64,000 nt of DNA from Lentzea flava (GCF_014648475.1 NZ_BMRE01000032.1:1-64000); one strand, 5' to 3'; shown: positions 50,931 to 60,697, counted from the stretch's first letter. Made by a program: numbers and translations. The notes: generated by a model not told the origin, from the sequence alone.

Positions 50931-52034
50931 TCATCTCCGTGCGTGTTTCTCGAAGAGCGCTTCGAAGGCGTCGAGCACGGCCGGGACGCTGAACTTCGCC
51001 GCGGCCGTGCCGTCGGAGACCGGCGGCTCGTCGCGCAACGACCGCAGCCCTGCGGTGATCGCGGCCGCGTCACCGGGAGGCACGATGAGCCCGAAACCGG
51101 TTTCCCGCACCGGGATCCGCACGCCGGGCAGGTCGCTCGCCAGGACCGGCACCCCGGCCAGCATGGCGACGACCTGCACGATGCCGAACGCTTCGAAGGC
51201 GTTCACCGAGGGCAGCGCGAACACGTCCAGGGAGGCGTAGAAGTCGGCGAGGTCCTCGTCGGGCACGAACCCGAGGAGCTTGATCCGCGGGTCGCCGTCG
51301 ATGTGCTCCCGCACGCGGGCGATGACACTGCCGCCCGCGACGTTGCCGAAGTCGCCACCGATCAGCAGCCGCGCGGACGGGTCGTTCAACGCGCGGAAAC
51401 CGTCGACCAGGTGCTCGACGCCCTTCTCCTCCACGATCCGGCCGAGGAACCCGACGTGCAGGCCGGCGCCGTCGCGGAACCGCGGTGCGCCTTCCGGGAC
51501 CGGGCGGCAGGGCGGCGGCACGGCGGCCATGTGCGGCTGGATCGACGGCCACAGCCGGCTCTCCCGCGCGTAGTCCTCGCTCGTCACCGCGACGACCGCC
51601 GCGCGGCGCATCGCCAGCCGGCTGGACGCGTCGATCACCTTGTCCTGCACCGAGTTCACCACACCGGGTGGCAGGCTGACGTCGCAGTGGTAGGTCACGA
51701 CGACCGGGCACTTCGCGAGTGCCGCGACCGGACCGGCCTCCAGCATCGGCAGGTGGAGGTTGAGCACGCGGGCGTTCGCCGAGGCCTCACGCACCATCGT
51801 GGCGAACGCCGGGCTGATCACGCCCTTGCCGAACCGGGCGAGCACCGGCGCGCGGCTCACCCGCACACCGTTGATCGTTTCCTCGTGCGGCAGCATCGGG
51901 TCGTGCCGGGTGGTGACGACGCGGACGCGTTTTCCGCGCTCGGCGAGTCCCTCCGCGACGTCCCGCGCGAAGTTGGTCAGGCCCGACACGTACGGCGAGT
52001 AGTAGGTCAGGGCGATGACGAGGTCGTCGAGCAC
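50931..52034 (-). CDS. GT4-family glycosyltransferase
   Basis: 367 residues of GT-B fold. The acceptor side begins ALTYYSPYVSGLTNFARDVA. The donor side has GFLGRIVEEKGVEHLVDGFR, a KLLGFVPDEDLADFYASLDV block and the GT4 EX7E-type motif in SVNAFEAFGIVQVVAMLAG. It transfers a nucleotide-sugar or lipid-sugar residue, possibly mannose by resemblance. An AGGAGAG site precedes the GTG at 52034, which overlaps the upstream polytopic gene by 28 bp. Together they suggest envelope polysaccharide or glycolipid assembly. Confidence 0.88.
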   Translation of the reverse strand: MLDDLVIALTYYSPYVSGLTNFARDVAEGLAERGKRVRVVTTRHDPMLPHEETINGVRVSRAPVLARFGKGVISPAFATMVREASANARVLNLHLPMLEAGPVAALAKCPVVVTYHCDVSLPPGVVNSVQDKVIDASSRLAMRRAAVVAVTSEDYARESRLWPSIQPHMAAVPPPCRPVPEGAPRFRDGAGLHVGFLGRIVEEKGVEHLVDGFRALNDPSARLLIGGDFGNVAGGSVIARVREHIDGDPRIKLLGFVPDEDLADFYASLDVFALPSVNAFEAFGIVQVVAMLAGVPVLASDLPGVRIPVRETGFGLIVPPGDAAAITAGLRSLRDEPPVSDGTAAAKFSVPAVLDAFEALFEKHARR

Positions 52035-53164
52035 AGTCCGCTCTCCTGTCGTGGGGAAGTGAGCAGCCGGAGGCCGGTCAGCCAACCGGCGAGTGATCCG
52101 GCGAGGAACGCGATCTCCGCGCGCAGCAACAGATCCGGGATGAGTGCGAACGTCACGGCCGCGACCAGAACGCCCGCGAGCCAGCTCCACGCGACCCGGC
52201 TGTGCAACGCGCTCGCCACCAGCGCCTGTGTCGTGACGATCAACCCGAGGTGGGCGACGACGCCGAGCGCGACCAGCGCCAGGTCCACAGAGGACACGAC
52301 GTAGAGAGGGCCGAACACGAGTCGCACCAGCCACTGGCCGATCGTGAACGCGAGCGCGACGCCCGCGGCACCGATGAGCGCGAGCGCGGCGGCCAGCCGT
52401 GTCACGACAGCGCGCACCGGCTTGCCGCTGATCACCGGCAACAGCGCCGTCTGCAGCGGCACCGCGACGAAGAGCGGGGCCCTGGCGAGGAGGAAGGCGG
52501 CGAGGAACACGCCGGCCCTGGCGCGTTCGTCCGCAGCGGCGACTGCGGCCACCAGCACCGGAACGCCGTTGAGCAACAGCTGCGCGCACACAGATCCGAC
52601 GAGCAACGGTGCTACCGCGCGCGCGACGTCGCGCACGGGCACCTCGCTCTCTCCCTGCCACCAGAGGCCGGCCAGCACCGGCAGGTGGGCGACCGCGACC
52701 GCTGCCACGAGCGTCCACTCGAACTGTTCGCTCGTTGTGGCTCCGAGCCATGCGGCGAGCAGCGCGAACACCACGCGCAAGGCGGTGTCGACGACCAGCA
52801 GGCCGCCGTGCCACGCCAGCCTCCCGCTGCCGATCAGCACTCCTCGCACCAGGAACTGTCCCGCGGAGAGGAAGCACAGCACGACGACGGCCGGGGACAC
52901 GAACACCGCCAGCGCGCACTCGACGACCGCCATGGCGAGCGCGACCACGGCGGCCGAACGCAGCGCGCGAGAACCGAGGCGCGCCAGTTCCTGCTCCACC
53001 GGAAGGAAAGCACCGAACCCGACGAGCAGCGCGATCGACCAGAAGGCGCCGAAGTCGCTGTACTCCGCGGGTGAGACGTTGCGTGCGACAACCGCGAGGT
53101 AGGTGTTGATCAGCAGTCCGGACAGGACGACGCACACCCCGACGAAGCTGAGCGCACGGACCAT
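52007..53164 (-). CDS. polytopic membrane protein, polysaccharide-exporter-like
   Basis: 385 residues with about 10-12 hydrophobic spans (LSFVGVCVVLSGLLINTYLA, VVALAMAVVECALAVFV, LVGSVCAQLLLNGVPVLVAA). VARNVSPAEYSDFGAFWSI near the start resembles Wzx/MVF-type flippases. The partner is a GT4 glycosyltransferase. Start at the ATG at 53164; GTG codons a little upstream are possible. Flippase function is inferred from topology and context only. Confidence 0.75.
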   Translation of the reverse strand: MVRALSFVGVCVVLSGLLINTYLAVVARNVSPAEYSDFGAFWSIALLVGFGAFLPVEQELARLGSRALRSAAVVALAMAVVECALAVFVSPAVVVLCFLSAGQFLVRGVLIGSGRLAWHGGLLVVDTALRVVFALLAAWLGATTSEQFEWTLVAAVAVAHLPVLAGLWWQGESEVPVRDVARAVAPLLVGSVCAQLLLNGVPVLVAAVAAADERARAGVFLAAFLLARAPLFVAVPLQTALLPVISGKPVRAVVTRLAAALALIGAAGVALAFTIGQWLVRLVFGPLYVVSSVDLALVALGVVAHLGLIVTTQALVASALHSRVAWSWLAGVLVAAVTFALIPDLLLRAEIAFLAGSLAGWLTGLRLLTSPRQESGLCSTTSSSP

Positions 53165-53328
53165 GGGCGGCACGATATCCGCCACGACTTGGCGATTTTC
53201 CCGCCCGAAACACAAATCCGGGGTATGGCAACGCGAACGTAGCAAAGCGCGGTGCGCTCGGTCTTTCCGGGTAACGGGCGGTGGCTAGCTTCTGACGCCT
53301 CACCCACCGACCCCTAAGGCAACGGCGC

Positions 53329-56094
53329 GTGACGACACAAACGATTCCGCTCGCCCCCGAAGCGCCCGCTACGACCACCGGGCCTGTGCCGAAGAAGAGA
53401 CGGCTGCTCGCCGTCGCTGTCATTTCCGGCGCGCTCACCGTGCTGTTGTCGGCGCTGATGCCGCTCGCACCCGTGACGATCAACGATCCGACCGTCAACT
53501 GGCCGGCGGACGCGTCCGCGCCGCGATCCTCGATGCTCGCACTCAGCGCCTACCGTCCATTTGAGATGGACGTGCGCTTCGGCTGCGAAACCGTGCGCAC
53601 CGCGCAGGCCGCCGGTGGCGTCGTGTTCGCGACCGTCATGCCGGCGGACCCGGCGCGCGGGCTCGTGGTGAAGGCGGAGAACGGTCGCCTGCTGGTGAGC
53701 GGCGTCGCCACGCTGGACGAGCCGGTGCCTCCCGGCAACTGCGCGTACGGGATCCGCGGCGACCGTGACGGGCTGAGCATCCTGCGCGACGGCACGGAGA
53801 TCGGCCGGTCCGCGACCATGCCGGACGTGCACGTGCTGGCGACCTCGATCACCAGCCTGAGCACTCCCGACCTGTCCGCGCGGATCCGGGTGGACGACCA
53901 GTTCAGCACGAGTCCCGCACCGCTCAAGATCGTGCTGATGGTGGTGCTCGCGCTGTCGGCGGCGACCGCCTTCGCCTGTCTCGTGCTGCTGGATCGTCGC
54001 GTGCACCGCGAGCCGGGCCGGTTCCGGTTGCGGCTGAGTCCGGTCGACCTCGTCGTGCCCGCGATCATGGTGCTCTGGGTGTTCCTGGCGCCGATGTCCG
54101 ACGACGACGGCTACTACAGCGCGATGGCCAAGAACGTGCCGTTCGAGGGCTATGTCGGCAACTACTACCAGATCCTCAACCAGGGCTTCACGCCGTTCTC
54201 CTGGTTCTACTACTTCCTGGCCAAGTGGCAGGTTTTCGGCTTCGCCCCGGTCGTGCTGCGCATCCCGGCACTGTTGTTCGGACTCGTGACGTGGTTCGCC
54301 GCACGTCGTTACGTGTCGGGCAAGTTCAGCGGAGTCGTGCTGGGTGCGGCGTTCCTGGCGTGGTGGCTGCCGCTGGACATGGGTGTGCGGCCCGAGGGCG
54401 TCGTCACCATGTGCGGCATGCTCACGCTGCTGGCCGTGACGGTCGCGGTCGAGCGGCAGCGACTCGCGTTGCTCGGCGCGGCCGTGGGTGTCGCGGGTAT
54501 CGGGTTCTTCGCGCACCCCACCGGTTTCACGACGCTCGCGCCACTGCTGGCGGGCCTGCCGTTCGCGTGGAAGCTGCTGACGAAGGACGCGGGCCGGCGC
54601 ACGATCATGGCGAGGACGCTCGCTGTGCTCTCCCCCGGCGCGGTCGCGATGATCATGGCGTTCAGCGACGGCACCCTGCGCGACTTCCTGTACGCGCAAG
54701 AGATCTTCAAGAGGATGGCGGGTTCCGAGACCTGGTACACGGAGTTCGTCCGCTGGATGTTCCTGCTGAACCAGGGCGACGCCATGGCGAACTACGCCAA
54801 GCGGGCGCCGGTGCTGGTGTGCGTCGTCGCGCTGGTCTGGTTCGTCGTGCTGGTCACGGCCGCGCGGGCCCGCCGCGTCGACGTGCCGCCGCGACTCGCG
54901 CTGGCGGGCTGGTCGACGATGTTCGCGTTCTTCCTGCTGTGGTTCACGCCCAGCAAGTGGACGCACCACTTCGGCAGCCTCGCCGGCATCGGCTCGGTGT
55001 TCATCGCGTTGATGCTGCTGTCCGCGGTGCCGTTGGTCCGTGAGCTGACCAGCGACCGCCGCGTGCCGGTACCGGTGCTGCTGGGCGGCGTCGTCAGCGT
55101 CGTCGCGATGCTCGGGCTGGCCGGGCACGGAGCCAACAAATGGCCGTACTCGTGGCACCTCGGTCTGCCGTTCGCCGGCGAGCCACCGCACCTGTCGGTG
55201 CTCAAGTTCGACAAGCCGTACTGGTGGCTCCTGCTGATCGCGATCGTGGCGTTCGTCCTGCACCGGCGGGGCAAGGGCTCCTACGCCCCGGTCATCGCGA
55301 TCCCGGTGGTGATCGTGATGTTCTTCGCGGCCAACATCACCTACCTGGTGGGCGGTTTCGCGGTCGCGACGGCGCGGACACTGCACACCTGGTCGCCGTG
55401 GGCGGCGAGCGTGCAGGACCCGCTCGCCGAACGCTGCGTCGCGGCGGACGCGATCGAGGTGGCTACACCGCGGGCGCTGACCCCGTTGCGCGACAGGTGG
55501 TTCGCGATCCAGATCGACCAGATCGCGACCGTCGTGACCGGGAAACCCACGCCGGTCACCTACGAGTACGCGACGTCGAACGCGGAGGTGCTCAGCACCG
55601 GCGTGCTCACCGACAACGTGGACAGCACGCTGCGGCGGACCCTCGTGCTGCCACCGGCTCCGAAGGGCGCGACGCAGGTGCGGCTCACCGGCGAGGGCGA
55701 GTTCACCGCGCCCGCCGCGCAGAAGTACGTGCCGTTGCGGGAGTTCCTGCCGCGTGAGGCGGCCGTCGGGGTGGCGTGGCAGTTCGCGTTCCTGTTCCCC
55801 TGCCAGCGTCAGCCGCGCGTCCAGGACGGCGTGATCGAGCCGATCTCCTACGCGGTGCAGTGGGGCGACACGCAGTGGCTCGGCCTGAGCGACGCGACGT
55901 GGCAACCCGTGCGCGGCGCGCTGTTCGGCGACGTCCTCTCCTCGCAGGAGGTCACCGCGTTGCCGGCGCGGCTGCGGGACTTCCCCGGCGCGTATCCGAT
56001 CCAGGTGTACCAGACCAAGCCGCGGTACGAGGCCGGTCAGTACACCATCACCCACGACAGGCAGACCCGCATGGGCTGGGAGGGCGTCCGATGA
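53329..56094 (+). CDS. Emb-family arabinosyltransferase (GT-C)
   Basis: 921 residues, integral membrane. The N-terminal extracellular arabinosyltransferase domain (residues about 50-200) is followed by spans and the GT-C active loop LAPMSDDDGYYSAMAKN with the Asp-Asp motif near 260. Multiple spans follow to about 680, and a large C-terminal carbohydrate-binding region comes after (TRMGWEGV at the end). These enzymes use decaprenyl-phospho-arabinose to extend arabinan. The next two genes make and dephosphorylate the donor precursor and overlap by 4 bp each, a clear functional operon. Confidence 0.9.
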   Translation: MTTQTIPLAPEAPATTTGPVPKKRRLLAVAVISGALTVLLSALMPLAPVTINDPTVNWPADASAPRSSMLALSAYRPFEMDVRFGCETVRTAQAAGGVVFATVMPADPARGLVVKAENGRLLVSGVATLDEPVPPGNCAYGIRGDRDGLSILRDGTEIGRSATMPDVHVLATSITSLSTPDLSARIRVDDQFSTSPAPLKIVLMVVLALSAATAFACLVLLDRRVHREPGRFRLRLSPVDLVVPAIMVLWVFLAPMSDDDGYYSAMAKNVPFEGYVGNYYQILNQGFTPFSWFYYFLAKWQVFGFAPVVLRIPALLFGLVTWFAARRYVSGKFSGVVLGAAFLAWWLPLDMGVRPEGVVTMCGMLTLLAVTVAVERQRLALLGAAVGVAGIGFFAHPTGFTTLAPLLAGLPFAWKLLTKDAGRRTIMARTLAVLSPGAVAMIMAFSDGTLRDFLYAQEIFKRMAGSETWYTEFVRWMFLLNQGDAMANYAKRAPVLVCVVALVWFVVLVTAARARRVDVPPRLALAGWSTMFAFFLLWFTPSKWTHHFGSLAGIGSVFIALMLLSAVPLVRELTSDRRVPVPVLLGGVVSVVAMLGLAGHGANKWPYSWHLGLPFAGEPPHLSVLKFDKPYWWLLLIAIVAFVLHRRGKGSYAPVIAIPVVIVMFFAANITYLVGGFAVATARTLHTWSPWAASVQDPLAERCVAADAIEVATPRALTPLRDRWFAIQIDQIATVVTGKPTPVTYEYATSNAEVLSTGVLTDNVDSTLRRTLVLPPAPKGATQVRLTGEGEFTAPAAQKYVPLREFLPREAAVGVAWQFAFLFPCQRQPRVQDGVIEPISYAVQWGDTQWLGLSDATWQPVRGALFGDVLSSQEVTALPARLRDFPGAYPIQVYQTKPRYEAGQYTITHDRQTRMGWEGVR

Positions 56095-56594
56095 GCGATC
56101 GTGAAGCTGAGGTGCTGGTCGCTGTGCAGACGGCGCTCGCGAAACCACCGGCGGTGCGCGCGGCCCGGATGCTGTCCTTCTTCGGCGAGCACAGCGCGGG
56201 CTGGGTGGCGCTGGGCGTGGCGGGCTGGCTCGTCGACCGCCGGCGCCGTCCGGAGTGGACGGTCGCGGCCACGTCCGTGGTGGCCGCGCACGCCACCTCC
56301 ATCGTGGTCAAGCGCCTGGTCCGGCGCCGGCGCCCGCACCACGCGGACGTCCAGGTGCTGGCGGGCACCCCGAGCAAGCTGAGCTTCCCGTCGTCACACG
56401 CGACCTCCACCACTGCCGCCGCGATCGCCTACGGCGCGCTGACCAACCAGCCGCTGGTGCCGCTTCTGGTGCCTCCCATGGTGATCAGCAGGCTGGTGCT
56501 GGGCGTGCACTACCCGACGGACGTGCTGGCCGGCGCCGTGCTGGGTGCCGCGGTGGCCCGCGGTGTGCACCGCGCGGTGTGGGGGCGTCGATGA
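56091..56594 (+). CDS. PAP2 phosphatase (decaprenylphosphoryl-5-phosphoribose phosphatase type)
   Basis: 167 residues. All three PAP2 motifs are present: KRLVRRRRPH, FPSSHAT (with Ser in place of the usual Gly) and SRLVLGVHYPTD. Beside the UbiA-type phosphoribosyltransferase it should remove the 5-phosphate from decaprenyl-phosphoryl-phosphoribose, the second step of DPA synthesis (Rv3807c is the mycobacterial counterpart). It overlaps both neighbours by 4 bp. Confidence 0.9.
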   Translation: MSDREAEVLVAVQTALAKPPAVRAARMLSFFGEHSAGWVALGVAGWLVDRRRRPEWTVAATSVVAAHATSIVVKRLVRRRRPHHADVQVLAGTPSKLSFPSSHATSTTAAAIAYGALTNQPLVPLLVPPMVISRLVLGVHYPTDVLAGAVLGAAVARGVHRAVWGRR

Positions 56595-57481
56595 CCGTGG
56601 CGACGGAAACCCGGCCGTCGGTGGTCCGCGGACTGATCAGGACCGCCCGGCCACACCAGTGGACGAAGAACGTCCTCGTGCTGGCCACCCCGTTCGCGTC
56701 GAGCAGGATCACCGAAACCGTCGTGCTGCGCTCGGCCGCGCTGGCGTTCGTGGCGTTCTGCTGCGCGGCCTCGGCGGTGTACCTGATCAACGACGCGAAG
56801 GACGCGGAAGCCGACCGCGCCCACCCGAAGAAGCGCGACCGGCCGATCGCGGCGGGCATCGTGCCCGTGCCGCTCGCGATCGGCACGGCAGGTGTGCTGA
56901 TGGCCGCGTCGCTGGCGGTCGGCGCGGTGGCGGGCTGGAAGCTGCTCGTGCTCATGATCGTCTACCTGGCCGTGCAGCTGGGCTACTGCTTCGGCCTGAA
57001 GCACCAGCCCGTGCTCGAACTGTGCGTGGTCGCCTCGGGCTTCCTGCTGCGCAGCATCGCGGGCGGTCTGGGCGCCGGCATCGCGCCCAGCCAGTGGTTC
57101 CTGCTCGTGACGGCGTTCGGGTCGCTGTTCATCGTGGCGGGCAAGCGCTACGCGGAGATCAAGCTCTTCCACGACACCGGCGCCGCGATCCGCCACTCGC
57201 TGACCAAGTACTCGGCGACCTACCTGCGGTTCGTGTGGGCCACCTCGGCCGCGGTCATGAACATGACCTACGGCCTGTGGGCGTTCGAGCTGGGCCAGCG
57301 CACCGGCAGTTCGTGGGCCGCCCTCTCCATGGTCCCGTTCGTGATCGCCGTCCTCCGCTACGCCGTCGACGTCGACAGCGGCAAAGCAGGCGCTCCGGAC
57401 GACCTGGCCCGCTCCGACCACGTCCTGCAGTCCCTGGGCATCGCCTGGGTGGTCACCGTCGCCCTGGCCATCTACCTCTGA
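56591..57481 (+). CDS. decaprenyl-phosphate phosphoribosyltransferase (UbiA family)
   Basis: 296 residues with about nine spans. The prenyl-phosphate motif is YLINDAKDAEADRAHPKKRD (NDxxDxxxD), and a second conserved block is AGKRYAEIKLFHDTG. By family and context it joins PRPP and decaprenyl phosphate, the first step of DPA synthesis (Rv3806c counterpart). The ATG overlaps the PAP2 stop by 4 bp. The epimerase genes dprE1 and dprE2 are not in the window. Confidence 0.92.
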   Translation: MTVATETRPSVVRGLIRTARPHQWTKNVLVLATPFASSRITETVVLRSAALAFVAFCCAASAVYLINDAKDAEADRAHPKKRDRPIAAGIVPVPLAIGTAGVLMAASLAVGAVAGWKLLVLMIVYLAVQLGYCFGLKHQPVLELCVVASGFLLRSIAGGLGAGIAPSQWFLLVTAFGSLFIVAGKRYAEIKLFHDTGAAIRHSLTKYSATYLRFVWATSAAVMNMTYGLWAFELGQRTGSSWAALSMVPFVIAVLRYAVDVDSGKAGAPDDLARSDHVLQSLGIAWVVTVALAIYL

Positions 57482-57494
57482 CCCGGACCAGCGA

Positions 57495-58253
57495 TCAGAC
57501 GATGACGGCTCCACCGTCGACCACGAGCGTCTCACCCGTCACGTAACCACCGGCGGGAGAAGCCAGGAACACCACGGCCGCGGCGAGCTCCTCGGGGTCA
57601 CCGATGCGACCGGCGGGCAGCGCCGCCTGCATCTTCTCCATGTAGCCGGGCGGGTACTGGTCGGTCATCTCCGAGGAGAAGAACCCGGGGCAGATCGCGT
57701 TGACGCGGATGCCCTTGCGCCCGGTCCACTGCTGCGCCAGGTCACGCGTCAGGCCCAGCAGACCGGCCTTGGACGCCGAGTACGCGGCCTGCGGAATTCC
57801 ACCGGTCACGAGCCCGAGAACGCTGGAGATGTTGATGATCGACCCGCCGGACTTCATGACGGAAGCCGCGGCCTGCGCCATCCAGTACGCGCCGTTGAGG
57901 TTCACGTCCATGACGCCGAGGAACTCCTCCGGCGTCTCGCGCGAGGCCGGCACCGCGGACGCGACGCCCGCGTTGTTCACCAGGACCGCCACCGTGCCGA
58001 ACTCGGCGGCCGCCCGCGCCACCTCACGGCAGTCGTCGGGCTGCGACACGTCCGCCTGCACCACGAGGGCACGACGACCGGCCGCCTCGACCAGCGCCGC
58101 CGTGTCCTTCAGCTTGTCCGCACGACGGGCCGCCAGCACGACGTCCGCGCCCGCCTCCGCGAGGCCCTTCGCGAACGCCACGCCGAGGCCGGAGGACGCG
58201 CCCGTGACGATCGCGACCTTCCCGTCCAGCCGGAACTTGTCGAGGATGCTCAC
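57495..58253 (-). CDS. short-chain dehydrogenase/reductase of the acyl-CoA operon
   Basis: 252 residues. VTGASSGLGVAFAKGLAEAG, NNAGVASAVP, catalytic Ser in INISSVLGLV and YSASKAGLLGL are all present. The GTG at 58253 shares one base with the thiolase stop (TAGTG). By position it is a 3-hydroxyacyl-CoA or related dehydrogenase working between the acyl-CoA dehydrogenase and thiolase steps. Confidence 0.88.
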   Translation of the reverse strand: MSILDKFRLDGKVAIVTGASSGLGVAFAKGLAEAGADVVLAARRADKLKDTAALVEAAGRRALVVQADVSQPDDCREVARAAAEFGTVAVLVNNAGVASAVPASRETPEEFLGVMDVNLNGAYWMAQAAASVMKSGGSIINISSVLGLVTGGIPQAAYSASKAGLLGLTRDLAQQWTGRKGIRVNAICPGFFSSEMTDQYPPGYMEKMQAALPAGRIGDPEELAAAVVFLASPAGGYVTGETLVVDGGAVIV

Positions 58254-59449
58254 TACGAAAGCCTTTCCAGGATGATCGCCATGCCCTGACCGCCGCCGAC
58301 GCACATCGTCTCGAGGCCGAACTGGGCGTCGCGGGCCTGCATGCCGTTGATCAGCGTCGTCATGATCCGCGCGCCGGTCGAGCCGAACGGGTGCCCGAGG
58401 GCGATGGCACCACCGTGCACGTTCAGCCTGTCGATGTCGATGCCCAGCTGCCGCTGGCTGCCGAGCACCTGCACCGCGAACGCCTCGTTGATCTCCACCA
58501 GGTCGATGTCCGAAATGGACAGACCGGCGTGGGCCAGCGCCTGCTTGGTCGCATCGACCGGGCCGAGACCCATGATCTCCGGCGAGAGCCCGGAAACTCC
58601 CGTGGACACGATGCGCGCCAACGGGGTCAGCCCCAGCTCGCGAGCCCGCACGTCGCTCATGATCACCACAGCGGCGGCGCCGTCGTTGAGCGGGCAGCAG
58701 TTGCCGGGCGTGACCGTGCCCTCGGGCCGGAACGACGGCTTCAGCGCGGAGACGGCCTCGTAGGTGACGCCAGCACGGGGACCGTCGTCCGTCGAGACGA
58801 CCGTTCCGTCCGGCAGCGTCACGGGCGTGATCTCGCGGGCGAAGAACCCGTCCGCGATCGCCTTCTCCGCGAGGTTCTGCGACCGCACACCGAACTCGTC
58901 CTGGTCGTGCCGCGAGATGCCCAGCTGCGTCGCGACGTTCTCGGCGGTCTGCCCCATCGCGATGTAGTAGTCGGGCAGCTTGCCGTCGAGCCGCGGGTCG
59001 GTCCACGGAGCGTTGGACGCGGCCGTGTCCAACGTCCGCTGCTGCGCCTCGTCGAACAACGGGTTGAACGACGGCACACCGGAGTGCATGTACCGGGAGA
59101 CGCACTCGACACCGGCCGAGATGAACGCGTGCCCCTCCCCCGCCTTGATGGCGTGGAAGGCCATGCGCGCGGTCTGCACCGACGAGGCGCAGAACCGGTT
59201 CACGGTCGTGCCGGGCAGGGTGTCGTACCCGAGCTGCACGGCGACGCGCCGCGCGATGTTCTGGCCGTGTTCGTCCTGCGGCTCGGCGCATCCGAGGTGC
59301 AGGTCGGTGATCTCGGTGGCCGGAATGTCCTGCAACGCCGCGGAAATCACCTGCGCGGCCAGGTCGTCCGGCCGCAGCGAGACGAGCGATCCCTTGCGGG
59401 CACGGCCGATCGGCGACCGGGCGGTGGAAACGATGACTGCTTCAGCCAT
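58253..59449 (-). CDS. acetyl-CoA acyltransferase (thiolase)
   Basis: 398 residues. The three active-site regions are NRFCASSVQTARM (acyl-enzyme Cys), VHGGAIALGHPFG (His) and ETMCVGGGQGMA (second Cys). It cleaves 3-ketoacyl-CoA in beta-oxidation. It lies 10 bp downstream of the acyl-CoA dehydrogenase gene and shares one base with the SDR gene, forming a degradative operon. Confidence 0.94.
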   Translation of the reverse strand: MAEAVIVSTARSPIGRARKGSLVSLRPDDLAAQVISAALQDIPATEITDLHLGCAEPQDEHGQNIARRVAVQLGYDTLPGTTVNRFCASSVQTARMAFHAIKAGEGHAFISAGVECVSRYMHSGVPSFNPLFDEAQQRTLDTAASNAPWTDPRLDGKLPDYYIAMGQTAENVATQLGISRHDQDEFGVRSQNLAEKAIADGFFAREITPVTLPDGTVVSTDDGPRAGVTYEAVSALKPSFRPEGTVTPGNCCPLNDGAAAVVIMSDVRARELGLTPLARIVSTGVSGLSPEIMGLGPVDATKQALAHAGLSISDIDLVEINEAFAVQVLGSQRQLGIDIDRLNVHGGAIALGHPFGSTGARIMTTLINGMQARDAQFGLETMCVGGGQGMAIILERLS

Positions 59450-59459
59450 GGAACACCCC

Positions 59460-60605
59460 TTACAGGCCCAGGTCGCGGCCGATGAGTTCCTTCATGATCT
59501 CGTTGGAGCCCGCCCAGATCTTCGTGACGCGGGCGTCCATCCAGGCGCGGGCGACGCGGTACTCGGTCATGTAGCCGTAGCCGCCGTGCAGCTGCACGCA
59601 GGCGTCGATGACGTCGTTCTCGACCTCGGCGCTCCAGTACTTCGCCTGCGCCGCCTCGACGGAGGTCAGCTCACCGCGCACGTGCTGCATGGTCAGGGTG
59701 TCGACGAACGCCTGCGTGACGTCGAGCTTGGTGCGCAGCTCCGACAGCAGGAACTTGTTGTGCTGGAACTTGCCGATCGGCTGCCCGAACGCCTTGCGCT
59801 CCTTCACGTACTCGAGCGTCTCGTCGAAGACGCCCTGCGCGTGCGCGAGGTTCGAGATGGCGGCACCGATCCGCTCCTGCGGCAGGCGTTCCATCATGTA
59901 GATGAAGCCCTTGTCGACCTCGCCGATCACGTTCGCGGCCGGCAGGCGCACGTCGGAGAAGAACAGCTCCGCGGTGTCGGACGGGTGCTGGCCGACCTTG
60001 TCGAGCTTGCGGCCGCGCTCGAAGCCGGGCATGCCGGTCTCGACGGCGAACAGCGTGATGCCCTTGGCGCCCTTCTCCGGGTCGGTCCGGGCGGCCACGA
60101 CGATCATGTCGGCGGTGTAGCCGTTGGTGATGAACGTCTTGGAGCCGTTGAGGATCCAGTCGTCACCGTCACGCACGGCGTTGGTCTTCAGCGCCGCGAG
60201 GTCGGAGCCACCGGAGGGCTCGGTCATCGCGATGCCGGTCTTGATCTCGCCGGTGCACATGCCTGGCAGCCAGCGCTGCTTCTGCTCCTCGGTGCACAGG
60301 TCCACGAGGTACGGCGCCACGACGTCGCCGTGGATGCCCAGCGACGACGCGACCGCCGCGTTGACCCGGCACAGCTCCTCGGCGAACACGGTGTTGAACC
60401 GGTAGTCGTTCGCGCCGCTGCCGCCGTACTCCTCGGGAATCTCGAGGCCCAGCAGCCCCTGGCGACCGGCCTCCAGCCAGACATCGCGATCGATCACGCG
60501 CTGCTCGATGAACTTCTCGACGTTCGGCGTGATCGTGCGCTCGACGAACGCCTTCGCCGACTCCCGGAACGCGGCGTGATCCTCGTTGAACAGCGTCCGC
60601 TGCAC
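59460..60605 (-). CDS. acyl-CoA dehydrogenase
   Basis: 381 residues. MTEPSGGSDLAALKT and WILNGSKTFITNG bind flavin and substrate, and LHGGYGYMTEYRVARAW lies near the C-terminus. The C-terminal IWAGSNEI lacks the Glu of short/medium-chain enzymes, so the base is probably the Glu of LPQERIGAA, as in long-chain and isovaleryl types. An ATG at 60617 is in frame, but it forms part of the GGAGGT ribosome site that fits the GTG at 60605. Two CTAAGC-N4-GCTTAG operators lie just upstream. Confidence 0.92.
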   Translation of the reverse strand: MQRTLFNEDHAAFRESAKAFVERTITPNVEKFIEQRVIDRDVWLEAGRQGLLGLEIPEEYGGSGANDYRFNTVFAEELCRVNAAVASSLGIHGDVVAPYLVDLCTEEQKQRWLPGMCTGEIKTGIAMTEPSGGSDLAALKTNAVRDGDDWILNGSKTFITNGYTADMIVVAARTDPEKGAKGITLFAVETGMPGFERGRKLDKVGQHPSDTAELFFSDVRLPAANVIGEVDKGFIYMMERLPQERIGAAISNLAHAQGVFDETLEYVKERKAFGQPIGKFQHNKFLLSELRTKLDVTQAFVDTLTMQHVRGELTSVEAAQAKYWSAEVENDVIDACVQLHGGYGYMTEYRVARAWMDARVTKIWAGSNEIMKELIGRDLGL

Positions 60606-60618
60606 GACTACCTCCATA

Positions 60619-60652
60619 CTAAGCGGTTGCTTAGCGCTAAGCGCCCGCTTAG
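60619..60652. promoter_or_regulatory. tandem CTAAGC-N4-GCTTAG operators, copies 2 and 3
   Basis: Perfect dyads at 60619-60634 (spacer GGTT) and 60637-60652 (spacer GCCC), centres 18 bp apart. They lie between the acyl-CoA dehydrogenase operon and the divergent TetR gene. A pair of sites in a TetR intergenic region is the classic autoregulation layout. Confidence 0.75.
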
Positions 60653-60697
60653 CGTGCAGTACGATTCATCACCTGTCAACACGCGAGGAGCGGCCCG

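Noticed and set aside
53314..56148. A 944-codon minus-strand frame opposite the Emb gene
   Set aside because: Arg/His/Gln-rich antisense shadow; the plus strand encodes a clear arabinosyltransferase.
60605..60617. ATG at 60617 as start of the acyl-CoA dehydrogenase
   Set aside because: No ribosome site precedes it and its own bases form the GGAGGT that serves the GTG at 60605.
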